The notes beneath the pieces are model-generated. The model worked only from the letters and a program-made list of their open reading frames with translations, was not told where the DNA came from and searched no databases. A DNA stretch of 64,000 nucleotides from Shewanella gelidimarina (GTDB lineage: Bacteria; Pseudomonadota; Gammaproteobacteria; Enterobacterales; Shewanellaceae): assembly GCF_023283945.1 (NCBI RefSeq), contig NZ_JAKIKW010000002.1, forward strand, positions 124,001 to 188,000, written 5' to 3'. Positions 1 through 9,221 of this stretch are shown here, in pieces (within the stretch, counting starts at the first letter, position 1; every line of letters begins with the position of its first letter). The position numbers were made by a program, and so were the translations under genes.

Positions 1-362
1 CCATATTTGAAAGAATAAACCAGTGATAATCAATAGGGAAATGATCCCGTAGGCAGTGTTATCAGCAAAGAATTAGCCAAGGAATGCTCAACGTAAATTG
101 GACTCTTGACTGAGTGGCTGAGGACTTTAGCAATCGCCAGCTAATAAAACAGACTAATTACTTGGATTTTAACCTCTAGTGCAGTCTTTATTTGGACTGT
201 TAATCGAATCACAGATTTATTCACTGAACGAAATTAAATGCGCATTAGATGGCTGAAACTTGGTAAGCTAGGGAAAGAGGGCTTGGCCCCAAATACCAAT
301 GGCTAAGAGCTTTAAGCTGATTGCGTATATCAATAAATATAATAAAAGGTTTAACGCTTGAA
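1..362. other. Left-edge region without a recognised gene
   Basis: No convincing open frame or RNA gene is visible on either strand. The segment is AT-rich with many stops in all frames. It presumably carries the promoter of the HDOD gene that follows, but I cannot pick out a clear -35/-10 pair. It may also contain the tail of something that starts left of the window. Confidence 0.4.
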
Positions 363-1091
363 ATGACAGATCTTGAGCAGCAGGTATTTACTCAAGTACG
401 CGCTATTATCAGCAATGAAGAGCAGGTAATTGGTCGTAGAGGGATACTTATCCCGTTAAAAAAAGCCATCATTGCTGATGGTGATATTCGAAATGTGATT
501 GATATTGTCTCGTCAGATCCGGCGTTATCGGCACACTTACTGTGGCGCAGCAGTACGGCGAATCAAATCTCGGCACCATCCATAAAGAATCGTTCATTGA
601 AAGATGCTTTAGTGAGACTAGGGCAGGTGAACATCTATCGTTATGCGTTTACCTTTTATTTGAAAGAAAGGTTAGATGAGCTAAAAGAACCATATAAAAA
701 ATTAGTTCATGGCTACTGGGCACTGACTGAAGCCGTTGCAACAGAAGCTGTTGATAGCCTACATCAAATGAACAGCTTTGACATCAGCCCAGATGAAGTG
801 CAAACATTGGCATTATTTAGCGTATTTGGTGACATCATCGCGTTGACTGCGTTTGCTTATTTAAACCATGATAACGATAAGCCCTACTCGCTTAGTGTGC
901 TTAAAGCCGTCATTGAAAATCAGCAACAAACGTTGACGATGGAAGCTTTCGAATCGTTGGGGCTCGATGAAGAGTTACGTGATGAGTTTTTGATCGCACA
1001 TAATTTACGCCAAACACATAATGCTGCTTCACCAGGATTGGTGCTTCGGCGCACGCTCGCTAAAAGAAAGTTATTATTGCGACCGTTATAG
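363..1091 (+). CDS. HDOD domain protein
   Basis: A single-domain protein of about 242 residues resembling the HDOD family, HD-related alpha-helical signalling domains that usually lack the metal-binding HD pair. Visible hallmarks are the early 'IVSSDPALSAHLL' segment, typical of the HDOD core, and 'LKDALVRLGQVNIYRYAF', matching the usual 'AIxxLG' helix. There is no signal peptide or membrane segment, so it is likely cytoplasmic. The open frame reaches back to a TTG at 321, but the ATG at 363 gives a more natural start with AAAGG upstream, although the spacing is long. It ends at a terminator shared with metR. Its partner and signal cannot be read from the sequence. Confidence 0.7.
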   Translation: MTDLEQQVFTQVRAIISNEEQVIGRRGILIPLKKAIIADGDIRNVIDIVSSDPALSAHLLWRSSTANQISAPSIKNRSLKDALVRLGQVNIYRYAFTFYLKERLDELKEPYKKLVHGYWALTEAVATEAVDSLHQMNSFDISPDEVQTLALFSVFGDIIALTAFAYLNHDNDKPYSLSVLKAVIENQQQTLTMEAFESLGLDEELRDEFLIAHNLRQTHNAASPGLVLRRTLAKRKLLLRPL

Positions 1092-1096
1092 AACAT

Positions 1097-1126
1097 AAAA
1101 AAAGCCTGCTGTTAGCAGGCTTTTTT
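1097..1126. terminator. Bidirectional terminator between HDOD gene and metR
   Basis: A 7-bp GC-rich stem (GCCTGCT/AGCAGGC, 1104-1110 and 1114-1120) with a 3-nt loop is flanked by an A-run on the left and a T-run on the right. It can therefore stop transcription from both convergent genes. Confidence 0.9.
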
Positions 1127-1147
1127 ATGAGCGACAGTATTAAATCG

Positions 1148-2050
1148 CTAATCGTGTTTCTGTTGATAAATCCCTTCCTTTGCCACCATCTCTAGCCAAT
1201 GCTGCGCTAAACGTGCATTAGCCCCATTTCTGCGATAAGCACCAAACAAGGGTCTTTTTAACCCTTCTCTACCTAATTTAATGCTCACGAGGTTTAAGCC
1301 GTGGCTTTCGCTGATAGACCAGTTTGGTAACGCTGCGATACCATCTTTACACGCGATACGTTGTAGTAACATCATGGTGAGATCGCACTTAATCACTGGT
1401 CCTGCTTGAATGCCAGCAGGTTCCATGAAATGACGATAAATATCCAAACGGTCGAGCGACACTGGGTAACTTAAAATCGCCAAGTTTTCGAGTTGTTTTG
1501 GGGTGACAAATTGCTCTTGTGCAAGCGGGTGATCGCTGGACACAACAAGTCGCACTTCAAAGTCAAAAAGATGTTGGTAAGCAATTGCTTGTCCTGGCAC
1601 TGGATCTGACGTTAACACCACATCCAGTTCCCCTAATTCAAGCGCGTTGAGAGAGTCGAAAAGATGGCGACTCGAAAGGTCGAGATCGGCCTGTGGATAC
1701 TCCTGCCTGAATTGCTCCATAACGGGCATTAGCCAGCGAAAACAGCTATGGCATTCAATACCGACACCCAGTTTGCTATCACCCTCTTCAAGTCCCTTTT
1801 TGAGGTCAAACTCAGTTTCAATGACTTTAGGTAAAATATCTTCTGCCAGGTTTAGCAATCTGGCACCTTCTTGGGTGAAAGAGAGAGGCTTACTTTTTCG
1901 CACAAAAATGGTCGAATTAATCCTGGTTTCAAGTTCCTTGATCTGATGAGACAGTGCCGACTGTGTGACAAAGCGTTTCTTGGCAGCTCCCGCGAGGCTG
2001 CCGCTTTCCTTAAGGGCTACTAATGTACGTAAATGTCTAAGCTCTATCAT
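1148..2050 (-). CDS. metR: MetR, LysR-family regulator of methionine synthesis
   Basis: LysR-type transcriptional regulator of 300 residues, the usual family length. The N-terminal winged helix-turn-helix starts 'MIELRHLRTLVAL' and contains 'TQSALSHQIKELE', very close to E. coli MetR; the rest is the periplasmic-binding-protein-like effector domain (homocysteine in E. coli MetR). It is divergent from metE, the classical MetR target, across a 175-bp intergenic region, which supports the assignment. The family activates metE and represses its own gene. The neighbouring MetJ-like boxes suggest joint control with S-adenosylmethionine. Start at the ATG that aligns with E. coli MetR. Confidence 0.92.
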   Translation of the reverse strand: MIELRHLRTLVALKESGSLAGAAKKRFVTQSALSHQIKELETRINSTIFVRKSKPLSFTQEGARLLNLAEDILPKVIETEFDLKKGLEEGDSKLGVGIECHSCFRWLMPVMEQFRQEYPQADLDLSSRHLFDSLNALELGELDVVLTSDPVPGQAIAYQHLFDFEVRLVVSSDHPLAQEQFVTPKQLENLAILSYPVSLDRLDIYRHFMEPAGIQAGPVIKCDLTMMLLQRIACKDGIAALPNWSISESHGLNLVSIKLGREGLKRPLFGAYRRNGANARLAQHWLEMVAKEGIYQQKHD

Positions 2051-2123
2051 TTTATCCTCAGATGAAGTTTTCTCATGTTGCTCTTGAATTCATTTCGATT
2101 GCGATGAAAGAGACTATCACAAT

Positions 2124-2147
2124 AAACTTCTAGACGTCCAGACATCC
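2124..2147. promoter_or_regulatory. Tandem MetJ-like met boxes in the metR-metE intergenic region
   Basis: Three contiguous 8-bp units read AAACTTCT, AGACGTCC and AGACATCC. The MetJ consensus is AGACGTCT in head-to-tail tandem arrays, so the second and third units match at 7 and 6 positions and the first at 6. The array lies about 80 bp upstream of the metE start, where a repressor would block the metE and possibly the metR promoter. The same region has several TGAA/TTCA half-sites that could serve MetR, but none fits the TGAA-N5-TTCA consensus perfectly. Confidence 0.72.
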
Positions 2148-2225
2148 TTGCGGGTGTTGAAATAATGCTATTCAAATGAGCGTATGTCTGAATTTTGCTC
2201 ATCTTAACACTAGAAGGTATACAGT

Positions 2226-4496
2226 ATGCAATTAAATAGTTTGGGTTTCCCTAGAATAGGTCGGTTACGTGAATTGAAGTTCGCTGTAGAGAAGTATTGG
2301 AGAGGAGAGAGTAGTCAGGATGATCTACTTGATATTGCTCGAGAATTACGTGCAACACACTGGCGCTGGCAAGCTGATGCTGGAGTCTCATTAATCCCGG
2401 TTGGGGATTTTGCATATTATGATCAGATCCTCAATTTGAGTGCCACTTTAGATGTGATCCCCGCTCGTCACCGCGGTGAACATGGGGTAGACCTAGACAC
2501 TTTGTTTCGCGTAGGTCGTGGCCGAGCGCCAACAGGAAAAGACGCTCCCGCCGCAGAAATGACCAAGTATTTCAATACTAACTATCACTACATCGTGCCG
2601 GAACTCACCGAAAATCAACAATTCGGTATTGGCTATGAACAAATATTTGAAGAGGTCGCAGAAGCACAGGCGTTAGGCTATCAAGCCAAACCGGTACTGC
2701 TTGGGCCTGTGTCATTTCTTTACTTGGCAAAAACGGTCGATAGTGAGTTTGATAAACGGTCATTGTTGCCAGCGCTATTAATCGCTTATGGACAAATTTT
2801 GGCTAGATTTGCAGCGCAAGGCGTTGAATGGGTGCAGTTAGACGAACCCATTTTAGCGCTCGAGTTAGATAGCCAGTGGACCGAAGCGATTACTCAAGCT
2901 TATCAAGCGCTAGCTAGCAGTGAAGTGAGTATTCTACTGGCAAGTTATTACGGCAGCATCGCCCATCATCATACATTGGTGGCTAAGTTACCCGTAGCAG
3001 GGTTACATCTTGATCTTGTTAGCGCACCTGAGCAGCTCGCGCCATTTGTTGCCACGTTAAACGCTACACAGGTGCTATCTGCCGGTGTCATTAATGGCCG
3101 TAATGTATGGGCGGCAGACCTGGACCATATTGCAGAATCTATCTCAAGTGTGGCCAATGATCTTAAGCAGCGACTCTGGTTAGCACCTTCATGTTCATTA
3201 CTGCATAGCCCTGTCGATTTGGATGTAGAAACCCAATTAGCGCCAGAATTGAAACAGCAACTTTCTTTCGCAAAACAGAAACTCTCTGAACTGAGTAAAC
3301 TTAAGCAGCTGTTAACGGATGCTAATTCAGCGCAAAGCCTTGAGATTGTTAAGCAGTGTGTAGCGCGACGAGCCGTTAGAGCAAAAGCAGCTAATCAAGA
3401 TGTTATTGCCAGAGTAGCAGGGTTAAGCGTTGCTGATTACGAGCGTGATGATGTATTTACCGTTCGTCAATCAGCGCAAAGGCAGAAATATAAACTGCCA
3501 TTATTACCCACCACTACCATTGGCAGCTTTCCACAAACACCAGCCATTAGGGGCTTACGAGGTCGCTGGCGTAAAGGAGAGATCACGCTAGACACCTACA
3601 ATGAGCAATTACGCCAAGTCACAAGAGATACAGTGGAACGTCAGCTAAAGCTTGGTCTTGATGTATTAGTGCATGGTGAGGCTGAGCGCAATGACATGGT
3701 GGAATACTTTGGTGAGCAGCTTGATGGTGTCGGCTTTACGCAATTTGGCTGGGTGCAAAGCTATGGCTCTCGCTGTGTTAAGCCGCCGCTTATTTATGGA
3801 GATGTATCGCGGCGCAGTGCCATGACGGTTGAGTGGGCTGAATTTGCTCAAAGTCTGACTGAAAAACCGGTGAAAGGCATGCTAACAGGTCCGGTAACCA
3901 TCCTGCATTGGTCATTTGCCCGAGAAGATATCAGCCGTGAACAGATAGCGACTCAGATTGGTTTGGCTATTCGTGATGAAGTGGTCGAGTTGCAAAATGC
4001 GGGGATTGGTATTATTCAAATCGATGAACCGGCGTTTCGTGAAGGCTTACCGCTTAAAAAGAGTGATTGGCAGTACTATCTTAACTGGGCGGTTAATGCC
4101 TTTAAATTAAGTGCTGCAGGTGTGGTCAATGACACCCAGATCCACACGCACATGTGTTACAGCGAATTCAATGAAACCATCGCCGCAATTGCTGCAATGG
4201 ATGCGGATGTGATCACCATTGAAACCTCACGTTCACGGATGGAGTTGCTGAATGCATTTGAAGATTTCAATTATCCGAACGAAATTGGTCCAGGCGTTTA
4301 CGATATTCATAGCCCGAACACTCCGTCGGTTGATGACATCGTGGCATTGATAGAGAAAGCCGCCGCTAAAATTGATGTGCAGCAACTTTGGATTAACCCC
4401 GATTGTGGCCTTAAAACGCGTACTTGGGATGAAGTTGAGCCAGCCTTAGTCAATCTTGTAGAAGCCACTAAACAGCTCCGAAGAAAGCTCAGTTAA
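2226..4496 (+). CDS. metE: MetE, cobalamin-independent methionine synthase
   Basis: Zinc enzyme of 756 residues that transfers a methyl group from 5-methyltetrahydropteroyl-triglutamate to homocysteine, the last step of methionine synthesis. N-terminal hallmark 'LGFPRIGRLRELKFAVEKYW'; C-terminal catalytic barrel with 'TTTIGSFPQT', 'HTHMCYSEF' (His and Cys zinc ligands) and 'NPDCGLKTR' (last Cys ligand), so all catalytic parts appear intact. AAGG lies 8 nt upstream of the ATG. It is divergent from metR and preceded by met boxes. A CbiB-like gene occurs elsewhere in the window, so the cell may also use cobalamin, in which case MetE would be the B12-free alternative. Confidence 0.97.
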   Translation: MQLNSLGFPRIGRLRELKFAVEKYWRGESSQDDLLDIARELRATHWRWQADAGVSLIPVGDFAYYDQILNLSATLDVIPARHRGEHGVDLDTLFRVGRGRAPTGKDAPAAEMTKYFNTNYHYIVPELTENQQFGIGYEQIFEEVAEAQALGYQAKPVLLGPVSFLYLAKTVDSEFDKRSLLPALLIAYGQILARFAAQGVEWVQLDEPILALELDSQWTEAITQAYQALASSEVSILLASYYGSIAHHHTLVAKLPVAGLHLDLVSAPEQLAPFVATLNATQVLSAGVINGRNVWAADLDHIAESISSVANDLKQRLWLAPSCSLLHSPVDLDVETQLAPELKQQLSFAKQKLSELSKLKQLLTDANSAQSLEIVKQCVARRAVRAKAANQDVIARVAGLSVADYERDDVFTVRQSAQRQKYKLPLLPTTTIGSFPQTPAIRGLRGRWRKGEITLDTYNEQLRQVTRDTVERQLKLGLDVLVHGEAERNDMVEYFGEQLDGVGFTQFGWVQSYGSRCVKPPLIYGDVSRRSAMTVEWAEFAQSLTEKPVKGMLTGPVTILHWSFAREDISREQIATQIGLAIRDEVVELQNAGIGIIQIDEPAFREGLPLKKSDWQYYLNWAVNAFKLSAAGVVNDTQIHTHMCYSEFNETIAAIAAMDADVITIETSRSRMELLNAFEDFNYPNEIGPGVYDIHSPNTPSVDDIVALIEKAAAKIDVQQLWINPDCGLKTRTWDEVEPALVNLVEATKQLRRKLS

Positions 4497-4724
4497 GGTC
4501 GCTGATCTTTTTACGGGAGCCTTCAGTGCTTAAAATAACCTAGAGTCCAATGTCGCTCAGTTTAATTGAGTGTCCTTGGGCTCAATAGCAAACTATTTTT
4601 ATATCTTGATGAACTAATTCCGCTTAAGCTCGGTCTTATCGCATGACGCTGGTGATAATCGATAATTTTGGAGTTCATTATTCGCTTTTTTTGCAAAATA
4701 CAAACCGCGAAAAGTAAGATCATC

Positions 4725-5060
4725 ATGGTATTTACTGTGTTGGTCTTTTTGTGTTTGATGCAAAATAGTGGGATGTTGCGTACGATTAATCAGGTTATTG
4801 GTAATGACGCGCCACAATTAAGTACGCAAATTCTAACGGCAGCATCATTTTTGGATGAATTATCGCTAAAGCCTTGTGAACTGTCTGAGAAATCTTTGCG
4901 GGCTTGCATGGATGTACCGCATCTAAGTCTAGTATTGCTATTGTTGTTTTTTATTCCGTTGTTACCCATCGTTTTCCGCCAATTGCATTGGGTTCTCGAT
5001 GTCCCCATTTTGCCTAAACCACGACGAATACATCTCTCTTTTTGCCGATTTCAAGAGTAA
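4725..5060 (+). CDS. Small membrane protein, ScsA-like by position
   Basis: A protein of about 111 residues from the ATG at 4725; the frame extends to a TTG at 4668. It has two hydrophobic segments, near the N-terminus (VFTVLVFLCLM) and around residues 72-90 (LSLVLLLLFFIPLLPIVF), with a periplasm-sized loop holding two cysteines between them. I do not recognise a family from sequence. Its size, topology and location directly upstream of scsB-scsC-scsD match the place of scsA in enterobacterial scs operons, so an ScsA-like role in copper tolerance is an inference from context. The 215-bp gap before scsB is longer than expected within one operon. Confidence 0.55.
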   Translation: MVFTVLVFLCLMQNSGMLRTINQVIGNDAPQLSTQILTAASFLDELSLKPCELSEKSLRACMDVPHLSLVLLLLFFIPLLPIVFRQLHWVLDVPILPKPRRIHLSFCRFQE

Positions 5061-5275
5061 GACTTAATGACATTTATAATCGACATCTACAGCCACAGCC
5101 TTTATCGCTAGATTGGCTTGATGAGCGCTTTACACCATCTTTTATCCATATATTGTGTGCTTGCTGCTATCAGTAAGCCTTTTTAAAATGCGCTGACAAC
5201 ATAACAACTCAGCTCAAAAGTTATGCATCTTTATCGATTAGAGAGCTGAGATTATGCATCGTTACGGAGACGAAA

Positions 5276-7339
5276 TTGAAAATTGTTAAATCCTTTTTAC
5301 TGATGTTTGGCTTGTTAATATCGAGCTCAACCTTTGCCCAATCTACTGGGTGGATTGAAAATCCAAATCACCCGCCCGTTCAAGTTAAGTTTATGCTTAC
5401 TGGTGAGCTAGATCCTGTGAGTAAGACCTTGCCAGCGGTGTTAGAGGTTAAACTTGAAGATGATTGGAAAACCTATTGGCGTAGCCCTGGAGAAGGCGGG
5501 ATAGCGCCGAGTATTGATTGGGAACAATCGGAAAATCTTGCCAATGTAAGATGGGACTGGCCGGCGCCAGAATCGTTTTCATTGCTTGGTTTACAGACAT
5601 TTGGTTATAAGCATGATGTGATGTTTCCGATGTTGTTGCAGAGCAAAGATATTAATGAGCCACTTGAACTGAAAGCGGTCATCACGTTATCCAGCTGTAC
5701 CAATATCTGCGTACTCACCGATTATGAAATGCACTTAAGCATTGATCCTAAGCGTATGACAGCGGATCCCGCCGCGATGTTTGCCTATAACAAGGCAACA
5801 TCGAGCGTGCCACAGCATAAGACTGACGCCGACATTAACCTTGGTTGGGATCAAGAAAAGCGACAACTAGAAGTTTTACTAAACGAGGGCGATTGGCAAT
5901 ATCCGCAACTGATTATTGATGGTGAACCTGACGTTACCTTTAAATTAAAAAAGGTAGAAACCAGTACCAATGATCAAGGGGTTAAACAACTAAAAGCCAT
6001 TTTTGATGGTAGCAGTTGGTTAGGAGAAACGGATCTCATTGGTAAATCGTTAAATGTCACTGTGATAGAGGCTGATACGGCTATTGAGTACAGCGCACCG
6101 GTGACTGCGGTGGACATTATTGATAGTGGAACGTCATTACTGACGATGTTGCTGATAGCACTACTGGGTGGCTTGATCTTGAATGTTATGCCATGTGTGT
6201 TGCCAGTTCTGGGGATGAAATTAAGTGCTGTGGTGGCCGCTCCAGCATTTGATAAAACTAAGATAAGACAACAATTTTTATCGTCAGCTTTAGGTATTTT
6301 GGTCTCTTTCTGGCTGTTAGCGGGCTTTATTCTTACCCTAAAAGTCACCGGACAAGCAATAGGTTGGGGCGTGCAATTCCAAAACCCTTGGTTTATTGGC
6401 TTTATGGCGTTGATCACCTCTGTATTTGCCTTAAACATGTTAGGGGCATTTGAAATTAACTTGCCTTCTAGTGTGCAAACAAAGCTGGCGACGACCGGTG
6501 GCAATGACAACCGTGGTCACTTTTTACAAGGGATGTTCGCGACACTATTGGCCACACCCTGTAGCGCACCTTTTTTAGGTACTGCAGTTGCATTCGCATT
6601 GGGCGCTGATGTCATCAGCCTATTTGTCATCTTCACCGCTTTAGCTGTCGGAATGGCGTTGCCATGGTTGATGGTCGCGGCAGTCCCGCAAGTGGCTAAT
6701 TACTTTCCCAAGCCCGGCCGCTGGATGAATGTGGTTAAGGTTATTTTTTCAGGCTTGCTGTTACTCACCAGTCTTTGGCTTATTAGTTTGTTAGCAAACT
6801 TCATCGCAACGGGCATTCTATGGATTGTGGCGGCGATACTGCTGCTGTTATTTATCACTTTTGTCGGCAAGGTACATGGCTCCGCTGCTGTGATAGCCAG
6901 TATTAGCATGGGTATTATTATGAGTGCGATCGGTGCATTTGCCACATCAGATAGATGGGCGAGTCCGTTACCTACCGATCTCAGCTGGACGCCACTTCAA
7001 CAAAGTGACATTCAGGCAAAGGTTGCTAAAGGGCAGACCGTCTTCGTTGATGTCACTGCGGATTGGTGTATTACCTGTAAAGCCAATAAAGTGGGTGTGG
7101 TATTACAAGACCCTGTTTATAGCCGCTTAAAACAAGCTGATATTGACCTTGTTATTGGTGATTGGACTAAACCTTCGGCGCCTATTACCGACTATTTACA
7201 ACGTCATAATCGCTATGGTGTACCGTTTAATGTGGTTTATGGACCGAATGCTCCTGATGGGATCCAGCTCCCAGTGATCTTATCTACAGAGCAAGTGATG
7301 GCGGCGATAAATAAAGCATCAGCTAAAGGTCCTTTTTAG
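5276..7339 (+). CDS. scsB: ScsB, DsbD-family transmembrane thiol reductase
   Basis: DsbD/ScsB-type electron shuttle of 687 residues that carries reducing power from cytoplasmic thioredoxin across the inner membrane to periplasmic partners. In order: signal peptide (residues 1-21), N-terminal periplasmic domain with the Cys pair in 'SSCTNIC', a membrane core with about eight helices and the redox motifs 'NVMPCVLPVLG' and 'LATPCSAPFLG', and a C-terminal thioredoxin domain with 'DWCITCK'. All three cysteine pairs are present. The N-terminal domain is ScsB-like rather than classical DsbD-alpha. The start is TTG, chosen because GGAG sits 7 nt upstream. The next genes encode the natural partners ScsC and ScsD. 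Confidence 0.9.
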   Translation: MKIVKSFLLMFGLLISSSTFAQSTGWIENPNHPPVQVKFMLTGELDPVSKTLPAVLEVKLEDDWKTYWRSPGEGGIAPSIDWEQSENLANVRWDWPAPESFSLLGLQTFGYKHDVMFPMLLQSKDINEPLELKAVITLSSCTNICVLTDYEMHLSIDPKRMTADPAAMFAYNKATSSVPQHKTDADINLGWDQEKRQLEVLLNEGDWQYPQLIIDGEPDVTFKLKKVETSTNDQGVKQLKAIFDGSSWLGETDLIGKSLNVTVIEADTAIEYSAPVTAVDIIDSGTSLLTMLLIALLGGLILNVMPCVLPVLGMKLSAVVAAPAFDKTKIRQQFLSSALGILVSFWLLAGFILTLKVTGQAIGWGVQFQNPWFIGFMALITSVFALNMLGAFEINLPSSVQTKLATTGGNDNRGHFLQGMFATLLATPCSAPFLGTAVAFALGADVISLFVIFTALAVGMALPWLMVAAVPQVANYFPKPGRWMNVVKVIFSGLLLLTSLWLISLLANFIATGILWIVAAILLLLFITFVGKVHGSAAVIASISMGIIMSAIGAFATSDRWASPLPTDLSWTPLQQSDIQAKVAKGQTVFVDVTADWCITCKANKVGVVLQDPVYSRLKQADIDLVIGDWTKPSAPITDYLQRHNRYGVPFNVVYGPNAPDGIQLPVILSTEQVMAAINKASAKGPF

Positions 7340-7354
7340 CGTATACGGCAAACC

Positions 7355-7394
7355 TAACTCGCTAGCAACTATAGTGACAGACGCTAGCGAGCTA
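7355..7394 (+). other. Intercistronic hairpin between scsB and scsC
   Basis: Arms TAACTCGCTAGC (7355-7366) and GCTAGCGAGCTA (7383-7394) form a 12-bp stem with one mismatch and a 16-nt loop. No T-run follows, so it is more likely an mRNA stability or processing element than a terminator. It lies in the 120-nt gap between two genes expected to be co-transcribed. Confidence 0.5.
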
Positions 7395-7459
7395 AACCTA
7401 TATGACTGAGAATGGCTAAAAGGGCCGTTTGAAGATAGCATTTTTAAGAGAGTATTAAG

Positions 7460-8239
7460 ATGACATTAAGCGTAAAAGCAAAAAGCATAATAGGCGTGGC
7501 TCTAGCGGTCATATTCACATTTATCGGGGTTAAAACGGTGAGTAGCGCAAGTGTTAATGCGGATGAAGGTAAGCTTAGTCCAGGGCAGCAGCAAGAAGTT
7601 AAGGGTATATTGAAAGAGATGCTGCTCAATGACCCAGATCTGCTTAAAGAGGCGATTATTGCTATGCAAGTACGCGAGCAAGGTTCGCAGAAAGCGAGCG
7701 CTAAGTCGCTCATCAAGCAGTATGAACAGGCGCTATTTAATACAAAAACAGATCCATGGAAAGGCGCTGAGTCACCAGATGTTACCATGGTTTATTTTAC
7801 CGATTTTAACTGCCCTTATTGTAAAAAGTTAGAGCCAGAGTTGGAAAAATTAATAGCCGAATTTCCTCAGTTGAAAATCATTATCAAAATGGTACCGTTA
7901 CAGGGACAAAGTGCTGTAGAAGCGGTCGAATTGGCGCAAACGGTTTGGCTGAATGAACCTGAAAAATACCTTGCACTTAAAAATACTTTGATGGCAGCGC
8001 CTCGCCGACTCGACTCCGCGACTATCGCCAAAGTGGCCAAGTTAACACACACGCAGAAGTGGCTGAGTAAAAATGACAGCCGAGTGGACGCCATTGTGGA
8101 TGAAAATCTACAGTTAATGCGACAACTCGGTCTTCGGGGAACCCCAAGTATGATTATTGGTGAGCAGATAATCCCTGGTTTAGTGCCGTTTGAAACGCTT
8201 AAACAAGAGGTTGAAAAAGCGCTTAAGGCACAAGGATAA
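7460..8239 (+). CDS. scsC: ScsC-like periplasmic DsbA-family disulfide oxidoreductase
   Basis: DsbA-fold protein of 259 residues exported through an N-terminal hydrophobic signal (roughly residues 8-27). The mature part begins with a charged helical stretch of about 60 residues ('QQQEVKGILKEML'), like the oligomerisation stalk of ScsC proteins, followed by the thioredoxin-type active site 'FNCPYCKKLEPEL' (CPYC) and the cis-proline loop 'GTPSMIIG'. ScsC proteins act as disulfide isomerases or reductases kept reduced by ScsB and are linked to copper tolerance in Salmonella and Proteus. The stop codon overlaps the next start by one base, implying translational coupling to scsD. Confidence 0.85.
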   Translation: MTLSVKAKSIIGVALAVIFTFIGVKTVSSASVNADEGKLSPGQQQEVKGILKEMLLNDPDLLKEAIIAMQVREQGSQKASAKSLIKQYEQALFNTKTDPWKGAESPDVTMVYFTDFNCPYCKKLEPELEKLIAEFPQLKIIIKMVPLQGQSAVEAVELAQTVWLNEPEKYLALKNTLMAAPRRLDSATIAKVAKLTHTQKWLSKNDSRVDAIVDENLQLMRQLGLRGTPSMIIGEQIIPGLVPFETLKQEVEKALKAQG

Positions 8240-8763
8240 TGACGAAGCCGAATGCCTCTAAATCCCTATTGAGTAAAGTACTTTATGGTGCTAGACAAAT
8301 AGCCATTATGCTGGTGGTTTTTACTCTGTTTTCTGCGGCATTAGATCTGTGGCGCAGTAAAGATATTCCCACCGATAATCTGCCAGACTTAAAAGCGATG
8401 ACTCTTAATGGCGATGCCGTCGATATTCTGGCGATGAGTTATCAAGAGCCTGTTCTGCTGTACTTTTGGGGAACATGGTGCCCAGTATGCAGCTTTGTTA
8501 GTCCATCGGTGGATATGATGTCAACACAATACTCGGTGGTGACGGTGGCGATGAACTCTGGCAGTGATGAAAAACTCAGCCAGTATTTGAAGCACAAGCA
8601 ATATGATTTCCCCGTGGTAAATGACACGAAGGGGCTACTTTCCCGAGACTTTTCAGTCAATGTGACGCCGACGTTGATGGTGATTAAAGACGGTGAACTG
8701 CAGTTCTATACCAGCGGCTTTACGAGCTTACCAGGAATGTGGTGGCGAATGCTGTTGGCATAA
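8239..8763 (+). CDS. scsD: ScsD-like membrane-anchored thioredoxin (TlpA type)
   Basis: TlpA/ScsD-like protein of 174 residues with one N-terminal membrane anchor (about residues 18-35) and a periplasmic thioredoxin domain. The active site is 'WGTWCPVCSF' (CPVC), with the conserved cis-Pro in 'VTPTLMVIKDG'. It overlaps scsC in TAATG and closes the operon before a strong terminator. It probably receives electrons from ScsB and protects or reduces periplasmic thiols under copper stress, as deduced for enterobacterial Scs systems. Confidence 0.85.
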   Translation: MTKPNASKSLLSKVLYGARQIAIMLVVFTLFSAALDLWRSKDIPTDNLPDLKAMTLNGDAVDILAMSYQEPVLLYFWGTWCPVCSFVSPSVDMMSTQYSVVTVAMNSGSDEKLSQYLKHKQYDFPVVNDTKGLLSRDFSVNVTPTLMVIKDGELQFYTSGFTSLPGMWWRMLLA

Positions 8764-8795
8764 AGCCAGCTGTTCCCTCATGTTGTATTCAGTCT

Positions 8796-8823
8796 AAGGT
8801 AGCCAAGTTGGCTACCTTTTTAT
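8796..8823 (+). terminator. Terminator after scsD
   Basis: A perfect 9-bp inverted repeat GGTAGCCAA/TTGGCTACC (8798-8806, 8808-8816) is followed by TTTTT. The drawn loop is one base, so the tip must open. It is a clear Rho-independent terminator for the scs operon. Confidence 0.9.
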
Positions 8824-8968
8824 TATCCATTATATTTTCGCACTAAAGAGTCATCGGTGATCTGCACTCTAGTAAGCACCTCATCTTATAAATGAAATGG
8901 AAAACACCGCCGTCATTGGTGTTCTATACTGGTTAACATATTTGTGTTTAACCGCGTTGGAGCTAGCC

Positions 8969-9178
8969 ATGAGTCATACTTACAAGATTATTGAGCTTAC
9001 AGGTTCATCCCCGATAAGTTCGGATGATGCAATAAAAAATGCCATTGCGGCGGCAAATGAGTCAATACAGCATATGCGCTGGTTTCAGGTGACCGAAACT
9101 CGGGGTCATTTGGAGGAGGGAATGGTGGCTCATTGGCAAGTGACAATCAAAGTGGGCTTTACACTTAATCCCAAATAA
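8969..9178 (+). CDS. Dodecin family flavin-binding protein
   Basis: A protein of 69 residues matching the dodecin family, whose members assemble into hollow dodecamers that bind pairs of flavins (riboflavin, FMN or FAD) for storage or quenching. Visible hallmarks are '[12 protein letters not shown]', '[21 protein letters not shown]' split around the flavin-contacting Trp, and the terminal strand '[12 protein letters not shown]'. The open frame extends to 8897, but dodecins are about 65-75 residues long and the ATG at 8969 is preceded by GGAG, so I use that start. It stands alone between the scs operon and queG. Confidence 0.9.
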   Translation: MSHTYKIIELTGSSPISSDDAIKNAIAAANESIQHMRWFQVTETRGHLEEGMVAHWQVTIKVGFTLNPK

Positions 9179-9221
9179 ATACCGTTAATATACCGAAGAG
9201 CTGCTCTATAATGAGCAGCCT

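Noticed and set aside
2061..2176. MetR operator candidates (TGAA/TTCA half-sites)
   Set aside because: Spacing differs from the TGAA-N5-TTCA consensus in each case, so I did not annotate a MetR box.
5974..6510. 178-codon minus-strand open frame inside scsB
   Set aside because: It lies antisense to a well-conserved membrane core; no family features, ribosome site or composition of a real gene.
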